This document shows positions 32,299-40,310 of a stretch of DNA of 46,665 nucleotides, one piece after another. The stretch lies in assembly GCA_026934365.1 (NCBI GenBank), contig JADHZE010000005.1, forward strand, positions 1-46,665, written 5' to 3'. Origin of the DNA: Isoptericola sp. QY 916. GTDB lineage: Bacteria; Actinomycetota; Actinomycetes; Actinomycetales; Cellulomonadaceae. Made by a program: the position numbers and the translations under genes. The notes under the pieces are model-generated. The model was given only the letters and a program-made list of their open reading frames with translations. It was not told the DNA's origin and ran no database searches. Each line of letters opens with the position of its first letter. Position 1 is the stretch's first letter.

Positions 32299-34404
32299 TC
32301 AGCGGCGGGACGACCGGGCGGCCGCGACCAGCTCGCGCGCGTGCACGTCGGGCAGGTAGCACCGCACGAGGGCGAGTCCCACCAGGGGGAGGGTCGCGGG
32401 CTCGGTCACCACGAGGTAGAGCGGAGCGTTCCGTGGCTGGAACTTCATCTTGAAGCGGTGCAGGGACTCGAACCCGTAGAGGGGCTCGAGGCGCTCCGCG
32501 AGGCGGTCGAGGACGGCGTCGAGGCCCCCGGGAGAGGGGAGGTCGCCGTGGGCGAGCGGGCTGCCGGACAGCGATGCCTCCAGGGCGCCCTCGTCCCGGA
32601 ACGTCGTGAGGGCGGACGCGATGAGCAGCTCCATCGTGTAGCGGAACGAGTCCGGTGCGCGCCGCATGACGTCGAGCGTCCACCCGACGACCTGCCCGTC
32701 CGGTGCGTGCACGGGCAGCCAGCTCGTCACGCCGTGCACCCGACCCTCGCCGTCCACCGCGAGCCCCACGCGCACCTCCGGGTCGAGGGCCTCGCGCACC
32801 CCGCCCAGCGTGAAGGCCATCTCCGGCAGGTCGCTGTCGCCGAGCCACGCCTCGGAGATCGCCCGCACCTGCGCGAGCGTCTCGGGCGGCTCGTCGACCA
32901 GTCGCACCAGCCGGTGCTCCATGCCCTGCTTCGCGGCCTGGTTGAGCGCCGTGCGCACGTCCTGCCACTTCTTGCCCCGGAACTCCAGGCCCGGCAGGTC
33001 GATCACGGCCTCCTGGGCCACCGGCACGAGGGTCCAGCCGCGCGATCGCCCGATCGCCGCGACCTCCTCGCTCGCGGAGAAGAAGCACGACCCCGCGCCC
33101 GCCGTCGACGCCGCCCCCACGAAGGCGTCCACCAGCTCCGCACGGCCGTCCGGCCCGTCGCCGACCGGGTCCGTGAGGACGACGACGACGCCGGCGTGCG
33201 CCTGGTAGGCGACGTACCCGTCCTGCCCCTCGGGCGTCCACCGCTCGAGCCCGTCCCAGGTCGTCATCCAGGCCAGCCGCTGGCCCGCCCCGAGCCGGCG
33301 GAGCGTCGCGCGCGCGTCGTCCTGGTCCAGCCGGGCCCCCGCCGACGGCCGCGCGTGCCGACGGGCGCGGAACGACGACCGCCGGACGACCAGCAGGGCC
33401 AGCGCACCCAGGTCCAGCAGGAGCATGAGCAGCACGAGCGGCAGCTCCTCGGGCAGCGCGAGGGACGCGGCCAGCGCGAAGAGCGCCTCGCCGAGCACCC
33501 CGAGCAGCGTGACCGCCACGGCCAGCCGCCACCACGACCTCCTGCCCCGGAGCAGGCCGACGGCGAGGACCAGGTCGACCGCGACGGCGAGGACACCCGT
33601 CGGCCAGCCGCTGCTGGCGACCTCGCCCAGCGGTCCTTCGCTGGGCCCGGCGGCGAAGCTCGTGAGCACCACGATCAGGGCCGAGATCGCGAAGTAGCCG
33701 GCGGCCGTCGCCCGGTCGCGCTGCAGGCGCCCGGCGCGTGTGCCGCGCCCCAGCCTCGCTCCCAGCACCGGGCGGGCGACGACGAGCCCGGCCACCCAGC
33801 CGACGACGTGCTCGACGTCCGCGATCCCGCCCCAGATCACGAGGGCGGCCAGGACGTAGATCGCGATCAGGGCGCTCGCCCGGAACCGCCACGGCGGTGC
33901 CAGGCTCAACGCCGTCACGGTCACCGCCCCGACGACCCCCGCGCTGAAGCCGACGTCGAGCACCTGCGCCAGACGTTCCGCCCAGTCCCAGCCCGTCCGG
34001 GCCAGGAGGGCGAGACCGCCGGCGGTCCCGACGACGCCGACGAGCTGGCAGGTCACCGCCGTGACGACCGCGCGCCGGGTCCCGAGGCGGAGCTCCGTCC
34101 AGCCGACGAGCAGGAGGAAGACCCCGGCGACAGCCACGTACTCCCACGGTTCGAGGGCGAACAGCGAGCCCGTGACGGGCGTCCACCACCGTCCGTCGGC
34201 GAACGCCGGGGCGCCGAACGCGACGTTCGCGAACCACGGGTGGTCCTCGAACGGCGACCACAGGGCGCCGGTGACGACGCCGAGCACGAGCATCAGCGCG
34301 ACGATCCCGAGCGTGAACGGGGCACGCCTCGCCGTGCGGAGCAGCCGCAGCGCCGGGGAGGTGGTCGACGGCGGCGCCGCAGCCTGGTCGGTGGCGTCGG
34401 TCAT
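32299..34404 (-). CDS. rhomboid-like membrane protein with C-terminal DUF2156 (MprF-type) domain
   Basis: 701 residues. Residues about 30-250 give six or seven helices with rhomboid-like pattern ('RWWTPVTGSLFALEPWEYVAVAGVFLLLVGWTELRLGTRRAV', read in parts). A clear Ser-His dyad is not evident. More helices follow to about 390. The C-terminal DUF2156 domain (about 400-690) is the GNAT-fold aminoacyl-phosphatidylglycerol synthase domain of MprF: 'GLEFRGKKWQDVRTALNQAAKQG', 'EMAFTLGG', 'TMELLIASAL' and 'FKMKFQPRN'. It may add lysine or another amino acid to phosphatidylglycerol, lowering envelope charge; this function is by family, not proven. The ATG at 34404 has GAGGAG four bases upstream. Divergent from the GH25 gene. 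Confidence 0.88.
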   Translation of the reverse strand: MTDATDQAAAPPSTTSPALRLLRTARRAPFTLGIVALMLVLGVVTGALWSPFEDHPWFANVAFGAPAFADGRWWTPVTGSLFALEPWEYVAVAGVFLLLVGWTELRLGTRRAVVTAVTCQLVGVVGTAGGLALLARTGWDWAERLAQVLDVGFSAGVVGAVTVTALSLAPPWRFRASALIAIYVLAALVIWGGIADVEHVVGWVAGLVVARPVLGARLGRGTRAGRLQRDRATAAGYFAISALIVVLTSFAAGPSEGPLGEVASSGWPTGVLAVAVDLVLAVGLLRGRRSWWRLAVAVTLLGVLGEALFALAASLALPEELPLVLLMLLLDLGALALLVVRRSSFRARRHARPSAGARLDQDDARATLRRLGAGQRLAWMTTWDGLERWTPEGQDGYVAYQAHAGVVVVLTDPVGDGPDGRAELVDAFVGAASTAGAGSCFFSASEEVAAIGRSRGWTLVPVAQEAVIDLPGLEFRGKKWQDVRTALNQAAKQGMEHRLVRLVDEPPETLAQVRAISEAWLGDSDLPEMAFTLGGVREALDPEVRVGLAVDGEGRVHGVTSWLPVHAPDGQVVGWTLDVMRRAPDSFRYTMELLIASALTTFRDEGALEASLSGSPLAHGDLPSPGGLDAVLDRLAERLEPLYGFESLHRFKMKFQPRNAPLYLVVTEPATLPLVGLALVRCYLPDVHARELVAAARSSRR

Positions 34405-34516
34405 GCGTCTCCTCACCTCGGATGAGGGCATCATTCCGCGGGCCGCGTCGCGGCGCGCGCCGTCCGACCGGCCCGGTGGTGGCCCGGCGTGGGCGTGATC
34501 GGGGATCATCAGCGGG

Positions 34517-35275
34517 ATGAGCGGCGAGCGAGCAGGGCGAGGTCGGGGTCGGCGTGCGCTGGCGGTCGCCGTCGGGGCCGTCGTCGTGCTGCTGGGCGTA
34601 CTGGCGCTGCTGGTGTGGAACGGGGTGCTCTGGCCCAACCGCCTGGCTGCCGACCGGTACGCCGTGCGCGGCGTCGACGTGTCCGCCTACCAGGGCGAGA
34701 TCGACTGGCCCGTGCTCGCGGACCAGGACCTGGACTTCGCGTTCATCAAGGCCACCGAGGGCTCCGCCCACGAGGACGAGCGGTTCGCGGCGAGCTGGGA
34801 GGGAGCCCGCGCCACCGACCTGCTCGTCGGCGCCTACCACTTCCTCTCCTTCGAGAGCCCCGGCGCCGACCAGGCGGCGCACATGATCGACGTCGTGCCC
34901 GCCGAGAGCGGCACCCTGCCGCCCGTCGTCGACGTCGAGTACTACGGCGGCTTCGCGGCCGACCCGCCGACGGTCGACGAGCTCCGGGGCATCCTCGACC
35001 CGATGCTCGACGCGCTCGAGGAGCATTACGGCGTGCCGCCGATCCTCTACACGACGCAGCAGATCCGGGCGGACTACCTGGGTGACGACTACGACCGGTA
35101 CCCGCTGTGGATCCGGTCCGTCGCCTCCACCCCCGACCTGCCGCGCCGCGACTGGGAGTTCTGGCAGTACTCCGACCGCGACACGCTCCCCGGCTACGCC
35201 GGCGAGGAGGAACACATCGACATGAACGTGTTCGACGGCACGATCGGCGATCTGAGCGCGCTGACCCAGCCGTAG
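34517..35275 (+). CDS. GH25 lysozyme-type muramidase, membrane-anchored
   Basis: 252 residues. One N-terminal helix (about 13-35) without an evident cleavage site should anchor it facing outward. The GH25 domain covers about 48-245: 'RGVDVSAYQGEIDW' (D54), 'DFAFIKATEGS', 'GAYHFLSF', 'PPVVDVEYYG' (D139, E141, the DxE catalytic pair), 'PPILYTTQQI', 'WEFWQYSD' and 'HIDMNVFDG'. It should cleave the MurNAc-GlcNAc bond of peptidoglycan for wall remodelling. The ATG follows GCGGG only, a weak ribosome binding site. The VanZ-RDD gene starts 18 bases after the stop, and the two are probably one operon. Confidence 0.93.
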   Translation: MSGERAGRGRGRRALAVAVGAVVVLLGVLALLVWNGVLWPNRLAADRYAVRGVDVSAYQGEIDWPVLADQDLDFAFIKATEGSAHEDERFAASWEGARATDLLVGAYHFLSFESPGADQAAHMIDVVPAESGTLPPVVDVEYYGGFAADPPTVDELRGILDPMLDALEEHYGVPPILYTTQQIRADYLGDDYDRYPLWIRSVASTPDLPRRDWEFWQYSDRDTLPGYAGEEEHIDMNVFDGTIGDLSALTQP

Positions 35276-35293
35276 CCGCCTACGGTCGGCGGC

Positions 35294-36436
35294 GTGATCG
35301 ATCGATGGACATGGCCGGCCGCGGTGGGCGTCGGCCTCGGGGTGCTGGTGTTCCTCGGGGTGCTGATCCCCGTGCTGCTGGTGCAGCAGCGACGATACGG
35401 GCGGCTCGACGCGCGGCGGGTGCTCGGCGCCGCGGCGCTCGCGGTGTACGTCGTGACGCTGCTCGCGTACACGCTGCTGCCGCTGCCGTCGGGGGACCTG
35501 GCCGCGTGGTGCGCGGCGCACGGGGTCCCCGGCGCGGAGCTGGTGCCCCTGCACTCGCTGGACGACGTCCGCCGGGAGACGGCGGGCCTCGGGCTGCTGG
35601 CCACGCTGCGCAGCGCCGCGGTGCTGCAGGTGGCGTTCAACGTGCTGCTCTTCGTGCCGTGGGGCGTGCTGGCGCGGCGATACCTCGGGTGGGGCGTGGC
35701 CGGGTCCACCCTGAGCGCGCTCGTCGCGTCGGTCGCGATCGAGACGGTGCAGTACACCGGGATCCTCGGGATCATCCCGTGCTCCTACCGCGTGGCCGAT
35801 GTGGACGACGTCCTCACCAACACGCTCGGCGGCCTGCTCGGCGCGCTCGTCGCACCCGTCGTGCTGCGCTGGATGCCGCAGGCGCGCGAGCTCGCCGCCG
35901 CGCGCCTGGAGCCGCGGCCGGTGACGTTCTGGCGGCGCGTCCTGGGGATGGTCACCGACCTGCTCGCCGCGTTCGCGCTGGGGGCGGCGCTGCAGCTCGC
36001 CTACCGGGTGGGGGTGCTGGCGACCGGTCGGGACGTCTCGTCGGCGACGACGTGGCCCGACGTGCTGCTCGGCACGGTGGTGCCCGCCGTCGTGGTCTTC
36101 CTCCTGCCGCCGTGGGTCGGCTCGGGCGCGTCGCTGGGGCAGCGGGCGGTGTGGCTGGAGCCGCGATGGCCCGACGGCGCGGGGGCGCTGCGACGGGGTC
36201 CGCTCGCGCGGCGCCTCGCCCGCGGGTACCTCGTGCTCGGCCTGTACGGGGTGCTGGGGATCGTGGAGGCGGTGCCGCCCGGCGACGCGTCGAACGCGTG
36301 GGCCGGGGCGCTGCAGAACGTGGTGGCGCTCGCGGCCCTGGTCGGCGTCGTCGCGACCGGCGACCGGCGCGGCCTCGCCTGCGTCCTCACGGGCGCGCGG
36401 ATGATCGACGCGCGGACGGGGCACCGGCCGCGGTGA
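35294..36436 (+). CDS. VanZ-family and RDD-domain membrane fusion protein
   Basis: 380 residues, GTG start. The N-terminal half is VanZ-like with four or five helices: 'YVVTLLAYTLLPLPS', 'LQVAFNVLLFVPWGVLARR', 'ASVAIETVQYTGI' and 'RVADVDDVLTNTLGGLLGALV'. From about residue 215 an RDD domain follows ('FWRRVLGMVTDLLAAFALGAALQL', ending 'VVATGDRRGLACVLTGARMIDAR'). VanZ relatives confer low-level teicoplanin resistance in Tn1546, but most chromosomal members are of unknown role. RDD proteins are linked to ion transport or membrane stress. The gene follows the GH25 gene by 18 bases, which supports an envelope function. Confidence 0.9.
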   Translation: MIDRWTWPAAVGVGLGVLVFLGVLIPVLLVQQRRYGRLDARRVLGAAALAVYVVTLLAYTLLPLPSGDLAAWCAAHGVPGAELVPLHSLDDVRRETAGLGLLATLRSAAVLQVAFNVLLFVPWGVLARRYLGWGVAGSTLSALVASVAIETVQYTGILGIIPCSYRVADVDDVLTNTLGGLLGALVAPVVLRWMPQARELAAARLEPRPVTFWRRVLGMVTDLLAAFALGAALQLAYRVGVLATGRDVSSATTWPDVLLGTVVPAVVVFLLPPWVGSGASLGQRAVWLEPRWPDGAGALRRGPLARRLARGYLVLGLYGVLGIVEAVPPGDASNAWAGALQNVVALAALVGVVATGDRRGLACVLTGARMIDARTGHRPR

Positions 36437-36453
36437 CGGCAGTCCGCGCTCAT

Positions 36454-36468
36454 CTGTGACTATCGCAG
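36454..36468. promoter_or_regulatory. inverted repeat in the mannitol dehydrogenase promoter
   Basis: CTGTGA-cta-TCGCAG is an inverted repeat with one mismatch, 52 bases before the start codon. A -10-like TACGTT lies at 36480-36485, so the repeat would overlap the -35 position. A regulator site is plausible; the SorC/DeoR-type protein at 39192-40139 is the nearest candidate. Confidence 0.4.
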
Positions 36469-36520
36469 TGCTCGTTTGCTACGTTGGTCCTTCCCGTACC
36501 CGACGGAGCAAGGACGCACC

Positions 36521-37999
36521 ATGACCGCACTCAGCGCCGAGACCGTGGAGTCGCTCGCGAGCGACGACCTGGCTGTCCCGCAGTACGACCGCAGCCGCCT
36601 GCGCGCCGGCATCGTGCACCTGGGCGTCGGCGGGTTCCACCGCGCGCACCAGGCGATGTACCTCGACCGGCTGATGAACGCCGGCCAGGCGCTCGACTGG
36701 GCGATCTGCGGCGTCGGCGTGCTGCCGCACGACGCCCGCATGCGCGACGCGCTCGCCGCGCAGGACGGGATGTACACGCTGGTGCTCAAGCACCCCGACG
36801 GCACGCTCGAGGGCCGCGTCATCGGCTCGATCGTGGACTTCCTGCTCGCGCCGGACGACCCGGAGGCGGTGCTTTCGACGATGGCCTCCCCGGAGATCCG
36901 CATCGTGTCGCTGACCGTCACGGAGGGCGGCTACAACGTCAACCCGGTGACGGGCGAGTTCGACGCCGACGACCCGGCCGTGCGTGCGGACCTCGAGCCC
37001 GGCGCCGTGCCCGCCACGACGTTCGGGCTGGTCACGGAGGCGTTGCGCCGCCGCCGGGACCGCGGCGTCCCGCCGTTCACCGTGCAGAGCTGCGACAACA
37101 TCCAGGGCAACGGCGACGTCGCGCACCGCATGTTCGCCGCGTTCGCCCGGCTCAAGGACCCGGAGCTCGCCGGGTGGATCGAGGAGCACGTCCCGTTCCC
37201 CAACTCGATGGTCGACCGCATCACTCCCGTCACCACGGACGACGACCGCGCCATGGTGGCCGAGCGGTTCGGGGTCGACGACGCGTGGCCGGTCGTGGCG
37301 GAGCCGTTCACGCAGTGGGTGGTCGAGGACCGGTTCGCGGACGGGCGCCCGCCGTACGAGGAGGTCGGCGCGCAGCTCGTCGACGACGTCGAGCCGTACG
37401 AGCTGATGAAGCTGCGCCTGCTCAACGCCAGCCACCAGGCCCTGTGCTACCTGGGCTACCTGGCCGGGTACCGGTACGCGCACGAGGTCTGCGCCGACGA
37501 GACGTTCGTGCGCTTCCTGCGCGACTACATGGCGCGCGAGGGCGCCCCGACGCTGCTGCCCGTGCCGGGCGTGGACCTCGAGGAGTACGAGGCCACGCTG
37601 ATCGAGCGGTTCGCCAACCCGCACGTGCGCGACACGCTCGCCCGCCTGTGCGCCGAGTCCTCCGACCGCATCCCCAAGTGGCTCGTCCCGGTGATCCGGG
37701 CGAACCTCGCCTCCGGCGGCGACGTGCACCGGTCCGCGGCCGTCGTCGCCGCGTGGGCGCGGTACGACGAGGCCGTGGACGAGCAGGGCGAGCCCATCGC
37801 GATCGTCGACCGCCTCGCGGACCACCTGAAGGCCGCGGCGGCGAGGAACCAGGAGGACCCGCTGGTGTTCGTCCGCGACGAGGAGCTCTTCGGCGACCTG
37901 GCGTCGGAGCCGCGGTTCGTCGAGGCGTACACCGCCGCGCTGGACTCGCTGCACACGCTCGGCGCCCGCGCGACGGTCGAGGGCCTCGTCGCGGGCTGA
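36521..37999 (+). CDS. mannitol dehydrogenase family (long-chain polyol) oxidoreductase
   Basis: 492 residues, the usual length for polyol-specific long-chain dehydrogenases, which oxidise D-mannitol, D-arabitol, D-sorbitol or sugar acids with NAD+. The NAD-binding start 'IVHLGVGGFHRAHQAMYLDRL', the 'SLTVTEGGYNVNP' segment, 'VQSCDNIQGNG' and the catalytic KxxxxNxxH (K297, N302, H305) are all present. The ATG at 36521 follows AAGGA six bases upstream. Fifteen more codons are open 5' but carry the promoter-like TACGTT. The polyol-type ABC transporter at 40.3-43.5 kb and its regulator lie two genes away, so uptake followed by oxidation to a ketose is likely. Confidence 0.93.
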   Translation: MTALSAETVESLASDDLAVPQYDRSRLRAGIVHLGVGGFHRAHQAMYLDRLMNAGQALDWAICGVGVLPHDARMRDALAAQDGMYTLVLKHPDGTLEGRVIGSIVDFLLAPDDPEAVLSTMASPEIRIVSLTVTEGGYNVNPVTGEFDADDPAVRADLEPGAVPATTFGLVTEALRRRRDRGVPPFTVQSCDNIQGNGDVAHRMFAAFARLKDPELAGWIEEHVPFPNSMVDRITPVTTDDDRAMVAERFGVDDAWPVVAEPFTQWVVEDRFADGRPPYEEVGAQLVDDVEPYELMKLRLLNASHQALCYLGYLAGYRYAHEVCADETFVRFLRDYMAREGAPTLLPVPGVDLEEYEATLIERFANPHVRDTLARLCAESSDRIPKWLVPVIRANLASGGDVHRSAAVVAAWARYDEAVDEQGEPIAIVDRLADHLKAAAARNQEDPLVFVRDEELFGDLASEPRFVEAYTAALDSLHTLGARATVEGLVAG

Positions 38000-38020
38000 G
38001 CCCCGGAGGCGTCCGTCAGC

Positions 38021-38040
38021 CGGCCGCGCTCGGTCGGCCG
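38021..38040. terminator. hairpin between convergent mannitol dehydrogenase and YihY genes
   Basis: CGGCCG-cgctcggt-CGGCCG, a 6-bp GC stem with an 8-base loop, sits in the 44-base gap between the two stops and could end transcription from both sides. There is no T-run. Confidence 0.4.
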
Positions 38041-38043
38041 CGC

Positions 38044-39123
38044 TCAGTCCGCCGCGCGGTCGCGGGCGGCGGCCTCGCGGACCGCGCGGTCCTCGGCGAC
38101 GGCGTCGCGCCGCTTGCCGGCCTTCTTGTCGCTGGCCTTGGTGTCGCGCGGCGGGAGCTGGATGTTCTCCTCGGCGGCGATGCCGTCGTTGAGCTCGCGG
38201 CTGCGCTCCACCTCGGCGTCGAGCTCGGCGCCGAACAGCAGCACGAGGTTGACGATCCACAGCCACAGCAGCAGCACGATGAACGTGGCGAGGATGCCGT
38301 ACGAGCCGTAGTTGGAGAAGCTGCTGCCGACGTACCAGCCGAACGCCGCGGACGCGATCGCGGTGACGACGATGGCGACGACAGCGCCGACGCTCAGCCA
38401 GCGGAACCGCGGCCGCTTCACGTTCGGGGTGAAGTGGTACAGCATCGCCACGGCGACGACGACGAGCAGGAGCGCCACCGGCCACTTCGCGATGCCCCAC
38501 ACGGTGAGGGCGACGTCCCCCAGGCCGATCGCCTCGCCCACGGACCGGGCGATCGGCCCGGAGAGCACCAGGCTCGCGACCACGACGGCGGCGATGACCA
38601 GCACCACCAGGGTCAGCGCGAACATCGCCGGGCGCAGCTTCCAGACCGGGCGCCCCTCCTCGACGTCGTAGATCCGGTTCATCGCGCGGCCGAACGCCCC
38701 GACGTACCCCGACGCCGACCAGAGCGCGAGCACGAGACCGACGACGAGGGCGATCCCCGCGCCCGTGTTGCCGACCGCGTTCTCGATGAGGGGCTCGACG
38801 ATCTTGATCATGTCCTCGGGCAGGAACTCCGAGACCGTGTTCATCACGGAGTCGAGAGCCTTCTCGGCGTCCCCGACGAACCCCAGCAGTGACACCAGCG
38901 CCAGCAGCGCGGGCGCGGACGCCAGGACGGCGTAGTACGTCAGCCCGGCGGCGAGGTCGGAGCACTGGTCGGCCCCGAACTCACGGACCGTGCCCTTGAG
39001 GGCCCGGCCCCAGGACGGTTTCGGCGCGTCGGACGGCGCGCGCGGGGTGTCGGGGACGTCGTGCGTGGCGTCGTCGTCCGCCCGTGCGCGACGCTCGGGC
39101 TGGTGCTCGCCGGACTCGGTCAT
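38044..39123 (-). CDS. YihY/virulence factor BrkB family membrane protein
   Basis: 359 residues. The family core spans about 45-305 with six helices: 'CSDLAAGLTYYAVLASAPALLALVSLLGF', 'ALWSASGYVGAFGRAMNRIYDVEEGRP', 'LLVVVAVAMLYHFTPNVKRPRFRW' and 'SNYGSYGILATFIVLLLWLWIVNLVLLFGAELDAE' (all read in parts). Both ends are charged cytoplasmic tails. No transport substrate is established for the family; earlier labels as ribonuclease BN are wrong. The ATG at 39123 has GAGGAGG five bases upstream. A GTG six codons earlier is less likely because the ribosome binding site would be inside the gene. It separates the polyol dehydrogenase from the polyol transporter locus. Confidence 0.92.
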   Translation of the reverse strand: MTESGEHQPERRARADDDATHDVPDTPRAPSDAPKPSWGRALKGTVREFGADQCSDLAAGLTYYAVLASAPALLALVSLLGFVGDAEKALDSVMNTVSEFLPEDMIKIVEPLIENAVGNTGAGIALVVGLVLALWSASGYVGAFGRAMNRIYDVEEGRPVWKLRPAMFALTLVVLVIAAVVVASLVLSGPIARSVGEAIGLGDVALTVWGIAKWPVALLLVVVAVAMLYHFTPNVKRPRFRWLSVGAVVAIVVTAIASAAFGWYVGSSFSNYGSYGILATFIVLLLWLWIVNLVLLFGAELDAEVERSRELNDGIAAEENIQLPPRDTKASDKKAGKRRDAVAEDRAVREAAARDRAAD

Positions 39124-39191
39124 GGTGGCCTCCTCGGTCACCCCCAGGCTCGACGGCGCAGGTCATGCCCGCAATCGGGACAGCGGCGGCG

Positions 39192-40139
39192 CTAGCCGGC
39201 GGACGCGTCCACCAGCTCCTCGAGCGCGCCCGCGGCGGCGTCGTCGCACACGACGGTGGTGGCGATGCCGCCCGCGACGGCGGCGCGCAGGCCGGGCGCG
39301 GCCTCGCGCCCGTAGCCGGCGGTGACGACCTCGGGGGTGCGGACGAGCTGGTCGAAGGTCACGCCCACCACGCGGGCGTCGAGCGGCGTGACGACGCGGC
39401 GGCCCTCGGCGTCGAAGAGCCGTCCGGAGCACTCGGCGACGGTCCCCGCGGCGGTGGCGGCGCGCCGCTCGTCCCCCGTGACCTGGGGGAACACGGTGGA
39501 TCCGGTGGCCGTCCACGCCCCGATCGCGACGACGGCGACGTCGAGGCCGTCGGCGCGGTCGAGGGCGGCGGCGATCTCGGGCTGCCGGCGCATGCCGGCG
39601 GCCGTGCCGGGGTCGGCCACGAGCAGCGGCGACCAGACCGGCCAGGTGCGCACGCCCGGCATCCGGCGGAAGCCTTGGATCATGTCGAGCGAGTCGCCCG
39701 ACCCGTCCACCGGCAGCGCGCCGACCAGCTGCACGACGTCGCACGCGGGCAGGGGATCGAGGTGGCGCACCGCGATCTCGATCGTGCGGGACCAGGAGAC
39801 GCCGAGGGTCGCGCCCTCGCGCACGTGCGCGGAGACGACGCCGGCGAGCGCACGGGCGACCGACTCGCGCGTCGCGCCGGGGGTGCCGGCCGCGCCGGCG
39901 ATCACGACCTCGCGCGCGCCGAGGCGCTCGGCCAGGCGCCGGGCGCGGCCGGCGTCCAGGTGGGCGGGCGGCGAGATCTCGATCCGTACGACGCCGCTCT
40001 CGCGCGCCTCGGCGAGCAGCCGGGCCACCTGGAAGCGGGAGATGCCGCGGGCGGACGCGATGTCGACCTTGGAGCGGTTGTCGAGGTAGTAGTCGCGGCT
40101 GACCTCCACGAGGAGGCGGGCGTGCTCGGCGTCGGTCAC
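39192..40139 (-). CDS. SorC/DeoR-type sugar-binding transcriptional regulator
   Basis: 315 residues, GTG start. The N-terminal helix-turn-helix reads 'VSRDYYLDNRSKVDIASARGISRFQVARLLAEARESGVV' (in parts). A SorC effector domain follows ('REGATLGVSWSRTIEIAVRHL', 'VVQLVGAL', 'LDVAVVAIGAW', 'VVGVTFDQLVRTPEVVTAGYG'). This family binds phosphorylated sugars or polyols and acts as repressor or activator. The transporter operon is divergent, with 171 bases between the starts and a palindrome in the gap, which marks it as the local regulator. Its likely inducer is the imported polyol or its phosphate. The ribosome binding site (AGGA, seven bases) is modest. Confidence 0.9.
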   Translation of the reverse strand: MTDAEHARLLVEVSRDYYLDNRSKVDIASARGISRFQVARLLAEARESGVVRIEISPPAHLDAGRARRLAERLGAREVVIAGAAGTPGATRESVARALAGVVSAHVREGATLGVSWSRTIEIAVRHLDPLPACDVVQLVGALPVDGSGDSLDMIQGFRRMPGVRTWPVWSPLLVADPGTAAGMRRQPEIAAALDRADGLDVAVVAIGAWTATGSTVFPQVTGDERRAATAAGTVAECSGRLFDAEGRRVVTPLDARVVGVTFDQLVRTPEVVTAGYGREAAPGLRAAVAGGIATTVVCDDAAAGALEELVDASAG

Positions 40140-40192
40140 GGGATCATCCTGCTCGCAGGTCGGGCCGCCGCGCCACTCTGAGCGCTCTGTCC

Positions 40193-40221
40193 TTGCTCAC
40201 GTGAGCATCACGAACTACTGT
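40193..40221 (+). promoter_or_regulatory. promoter of the polyol ABC operon with overlapping 14-bp palindrome
   Basis: TTGCTC (40193-40198), 17-base spacer, TACTGT (40216-40221). The perfect palindrome TGCTCACGTGAGCA (40194-40207) covers the -35 box. It is the best candidate operator for the divergently encoded SorC/DeoR-type regulator. Confidence 0.6.
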
Positions 40222-40310
40222 CCATACAGATGAGCGCAGCGCCGCATCTCATCTGTGCGCGCCGGGGCTCGTCGAGACACACCGACAGGACCGACGACGT
40301 GAGGACAGCG

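Noticed and set aside
32267-36424. A minus-strand frame of almost 1,400 codons spanning VanZ-RDD, GH25 and the MprF-type gene
   Set aside because: It crosses two real plus-strand genes and ends in the wrong frame of the MprF-type gene; its sequence is Arg/Ala/Gly-rich without domains.
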